Below, in pieces: positions 61,784-64,000 of a stretch of DNA of 64,000 bases. Numbering within the stretch: the first letter of the stretch is position 1; every line of letters begins with the position of its first letter. The notes under the pieces were generated by a model, which was given only the letters and a program-made list of their open reading frames with translations, was not told the origin of the DNA and did no database searches. The translations under genes and the position numbers were made by a program. The stretch is from Tridacna crocea (lineage: Eukaryota > Mollusca > Bivalvia > Cardiida > Cardiidae). The stretch covers positions 24,064,296 through 24,128,295 of the forward strand of contig OX031068.1 of NCBI GenBank assembly GCA_943736015.1. Direction: 5' to 3'.

Positions 61784-62004
61784 CTCTTTACCAACAGTTC
61801 CTGGTTTTTATGACCCAGAGATAGAAGCCTTTTGAAAACATCATGGGCAAAGGAGAAAATGCTGGAAGCCAGCATTTTCTCCTTATCCAACAATGTTTCC
61901 TTCCCTGTTACAGATAATTTTCTTCATTTGATTACCATTTGAATTGATGTCTGCAAATGCTTTTAGTTTGGACTAGTGTTTTTTGTTGTTTGGTAAAAAG
62001 TTAA
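61780..62004 (+). mobile_element. HP-A copy, A1
   Basis: TTAACTCTTTACCAACAGTT to GTTTGGTAAAAAGTTAA; shares a TTAA with the previous copy and ends 43 bp before coding exon 14. Confidence 0.85.
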
Positions 62005-62047
62005 GAACTTCTGTTAAATAAAGCCTTTCACTTTTATCCTATTTTAG

Positions 62048-62170
62048 CTGACATCAGAACTACACAACAAAAGTAGCCACAGTCAAACATTGACAGATAA
62101 GGTAGACTCTTTAGATCAGCAGATGAGGCTGGAGAAGGAGGAGCTTGTGAAAAAAGAGGCGGAGCTAAAG
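62048..62170 (+). CDS. CEP63: CEP63/DEUP1-like, coding exon 14
   Basis: 123 nt, residues 467-507, phase 0/0, acceptor tcctattttAG, donor AAG|GTAGAT. LTSELHNKSSHSQTLTDKVD then MRLEKEELVKKEAELK. LTSELH resembles the LTQELH of vertebrate CEP63. Confidence 0.82.
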
Positions 62171-62615
62171 GTAGATTTACAGGATTGGCCAATAAGTTCA
62201 ATACATTCTAAGTTATAGAACATTTTACTTTCTTGTATTTGACAGCAAGGAAAACATTGCTGGAAAACTAGCTCTATGTTGCTTGCAGGTTTTTTTTGTC
62301 AAATTATGTTCCCAGACAAAATGGGGCATCAAAGGGGATTTTGATCCAAAATCATTGAGTGTGGACCGAGGGAATTGGAGGACTGGAAATTTAATGTTTT
62401 GTAATGAAATTTTGTAAGGATCTAATTTTGTTTGAATTTGCTCAATTAATTGTTTTGTCATTGAAAGGATTTAGGAGAAAATACTGTTTAGAAAGGAAAA
62501 TGTGGGGAGAAATATCAGTTTTATCTTTCATTTCCCATACACAGAGTTGCTAAAAATAGGGATTATGAATGAAAAGGTTCAAGAGAATTCTATGCTCATT
62601 TCTTTGATGTAACAG

Positions 62616-62771
62616 GTGGCCAATGCCCAGATTGATGCCTTGAGGCTAGAGAACAGACATTTACGTCAGACTATCATTCAACAAACACAAGTCAATCTTG
62701 ATTACAATGAAAAGGAATCAAAGATGAGTGAACTCCAAGAGTCTTATCAAAATACAATCAAAGCACTAGAG
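62616..62771 (+). CDS. CEP63: CEP63/DEUP1-like, coding exon 15
   Basis: 156 nt, residues 508-559, phase 0/0, acceptor tgtaacAG, donor GAG|GTAAAT. IDALRLENRHLRQTII followed by SELQESYQNTIKALE matches LESLKLENRHLSEMV and ADLQENYIEALNKL of CEP63. This second diagnostic block confirms that exons from 32.3 to 62.8 kb belong to one gene. Confidence 0.92.
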
Positions 62772-62800
62772 GTAAATCTCTGATATCCAGTATTTTTAGT

Positions 62801-63029
62801 TTAACTCTTTACTACACGATCCTGACTTTTAACGACCCTGAGAAAGATACCTATAGAAAACATTGAGGGAAAAGGAGAAAATGCTGGTAACTAGCATTCT
62901 CTCCTTTTCCCACAATATTTTCTACCCTATCAAAGTCAGAGATTATTCTTATTACAAAGATTTAATTTGTTGTCTGCAGATGATTTGAATTTGTTCCAGT
63001 CCAAAAATTTGTCATTCGGTACAGAGTTA
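62801..63029 (+). mobile_element. HP-A copy, A1
   Basis: TTAACTCTTTACTACACGAT to CATTCGGTACAGAGTTA; starts 29 bp after coding exon 15. Confidence 0.85.
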
Positions 63030-63180
63030 CCTCTTTACCAAATGACAAAGTTTTGGACTTGACCAATTTCATAGCACTCACAGACAACAAATTAAAACTT
63101 GTTAATATGACGATTTCTGACTTAAATATGGTTTCTTTCTCAGGGTTGTTAAAAGTTGGAACTGTGTGGCAAAGAGTTAA
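63026..63180 (-). mobile_element. HP-A copy with the hairpin deleted
   Basis: GTTACCTCTTTACCAAATGA to GTGTGGCAAAGAGTTAA; GACTTAAATATGG replaces the hairpin. Confidence 0.75.
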
Positions 63181-63187
63181 CTGTTTT

Positions 63188-63415
63188 TTAACCCTTTACT
63201 CCATAGATACTCATTTTAATGCATTGCTTGTAGGAGCCTTTGGAAAACATTGTGGTAAAAGGTGAAATTGCTCGTGACGAGCAATTTCACCTTTTGCCAC
63301 AATGTTATCTACACTGTCAAAAGGTGTCATATACACATGAGAAATGGCTTCATCCTTGCTCTTATTTAGGGTCAATTAGAGATACCATAGAAAAGCCTTA
63401 TGGGGTAAAGGGTTA
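63188..63415 (+). mobile_element. HP-A copy, A3, near consensus
   Basis: TTAACCCTTTACTCCATAGA to ATGGGGTAAAGGGTTAA; perfect stem GGTGAAATTGCTCGTGACGA. Confidence 0.92.
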
Positions 63416-63708
63416 AGATATCATTAAATTGTCTAAGGCCCTATAGTTGTCTTGTGTCATTGCAGTGTTCAAACTTTGACATTTTCTGATATGATTTCTG
63501 ATTACTGAAAATATTTACCACTAACTCGAGCTAATTGTTAAATACCTAAAAGGGAACCCATGCAAATAAGGTAAACTGGTCCTGCATGCAGCAATATATA
63601 AATCCACTTGAATTCAGTGTTGTACCCAACCATGCTAAATGACTTTGTTATTTCACTTTAATGTATTGACATAAAAGGTAGTTTAAACACAGAATGCAAA
63701 TTTTTTAT

Positions 63709-63937
63709 TTAACCCATTACCACACAATCCCTACTTTTGACGCCCCTGAGAAAGAGGCCTTTTGAAAACACTGTGGGAAAAGGAGAAAATGCTGGTAACC
63801 AGCATTTTCTCCTTTTCCTACAGTGTTTTCTACCCTTCCCAGAACAAATTTCAATTTTTCAGTCACCTTTATTTTGTCGTCTGCAAATGCTTTCAATTTG
63901 GACCAGTCTAAAATTTTCTTGTGTGGTAAAGAGTTAA
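63709..63937 (+). mobile_element. HP-A copy, A1, near consensus
   Basis: TTAACCCATTACCACACAAT to GTGTGGTAAAGAGTTAA. Confidence 0.92.
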
Positions 63938-63990
63938 ACAGACAGTTATGATTTGTAACAAATGATTTGTAAAACTTTTATTTTGGACAG

Positions 63991-64000
63991 CAGTTTGCTT
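63991..64000 (+). CDS. CEP63: probable start of CEP63/DEUP1-like exon 16 (cut by window edge)
   Basis: A good acceptor (ttttattttggacAG) leaves only CAGTTTGCTT before the edge, reading Gln-Phe-Ala in phase 0 as required after exon 15. The C-terminal part that binds CEP152 in vertebrates must lie beyond. Confidence 0.5.

Noticed and set aside
1071-63937. Dozens of 60-100 aa open frames reading ENIVGKGENAGNQHFLLFPQCF or MWEKEKMLVTSIFSFSHNVF
   Set aside because: They are the six-frame translation of the HP-A hairpin, recurring at every copy on both strands with random surroundings. They are not a protein family.

Overview
This is eukaryotic genomic DNA, AT-rich and repeat-dominated, with genes split into short exons by GT-AG introns. 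Two protein-coding genes can be reconstructed by splicing, and both match animal orthologues. The repeat types suggest a bivalve mollusc: tRNA-derived SINEs, mariner relics, the 'GAGGGCC...GGCCCT / GAGCACGTTGTGCTC' tandem repeats, and GCAGTCTGATCTTGATCTACACT-type palindromes. A heterodont such as a dreissenid is my guess only. No prokaryotic, viral, CRISPR, rRNA or functional tRNA feature was seen.

Layout. 1-22 kb holds no complete gene. It contains hairpin MITEs, a 0.7 kb foldback, SINEs, ACAG/GA low-complexity DNA, two long tandem-repeat elements (18.5-20.0 and 20.2-21.6 kb), and two weak candidate gene starts (10.81 kb plus; 17.69 kb minus). 23.56-29.07 kb carries a complete minus-strand COMMD2 gene: five exons, 199 codons, all splice phases matching. 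About 100 bp from its start codon the opposite strand begins what looks like the 5' end of a CEP63/DEUP1-type centriole-assembly gene. That gene has coding exons from 32.30 kb to the right edge (559 codons over 15 exons, plus a probable 16th cut by the edge). The two genes are therefore head-to-head with a short shared promoter interval.

The outstanding feature is one family of roughly 210-240 bp elements, here called HP-A. About 90 copies cover close to 30% of the window by my count. Each is bounded by TTAA, starts TTAACCCATTACCACACAAT or close variants, ends with the inverse, and has a near-perfect hairpin in the middle with an apex such as ATGCTGGTAACCAGCAT. A '+' copy has apex GGTAACC and a '-' copy GGTTACC. 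Three stem types exist: A1 (GGAGAAAATGCTGG), A2 (GGAGAAATTGCTCG) and A3 (GGTGAAATTGCTCG). Both arms always change together. Nested copies show insertion precisely at TTAA, which points to a piggyBac-like mover. Other families are HP-B (about 200 bp full palindrome, GGGTCCGTATTCACCAACCA ends), HP-C (GATCAGACTGCAC palindrome inside a TTAA-ended element) and HP-D (CAGAGCTCCAG ends, hAT-like).

The CEP63 introns are built largely of HP-A copies in both orientations, some ending within 12-20 bp of exon borders. Exon calls rest on reading frame, splice sites and remembered family sequence; no alignment or transcript data were available. Most repeat boundaries are good to a few bases, and degenerate ones to some tens.
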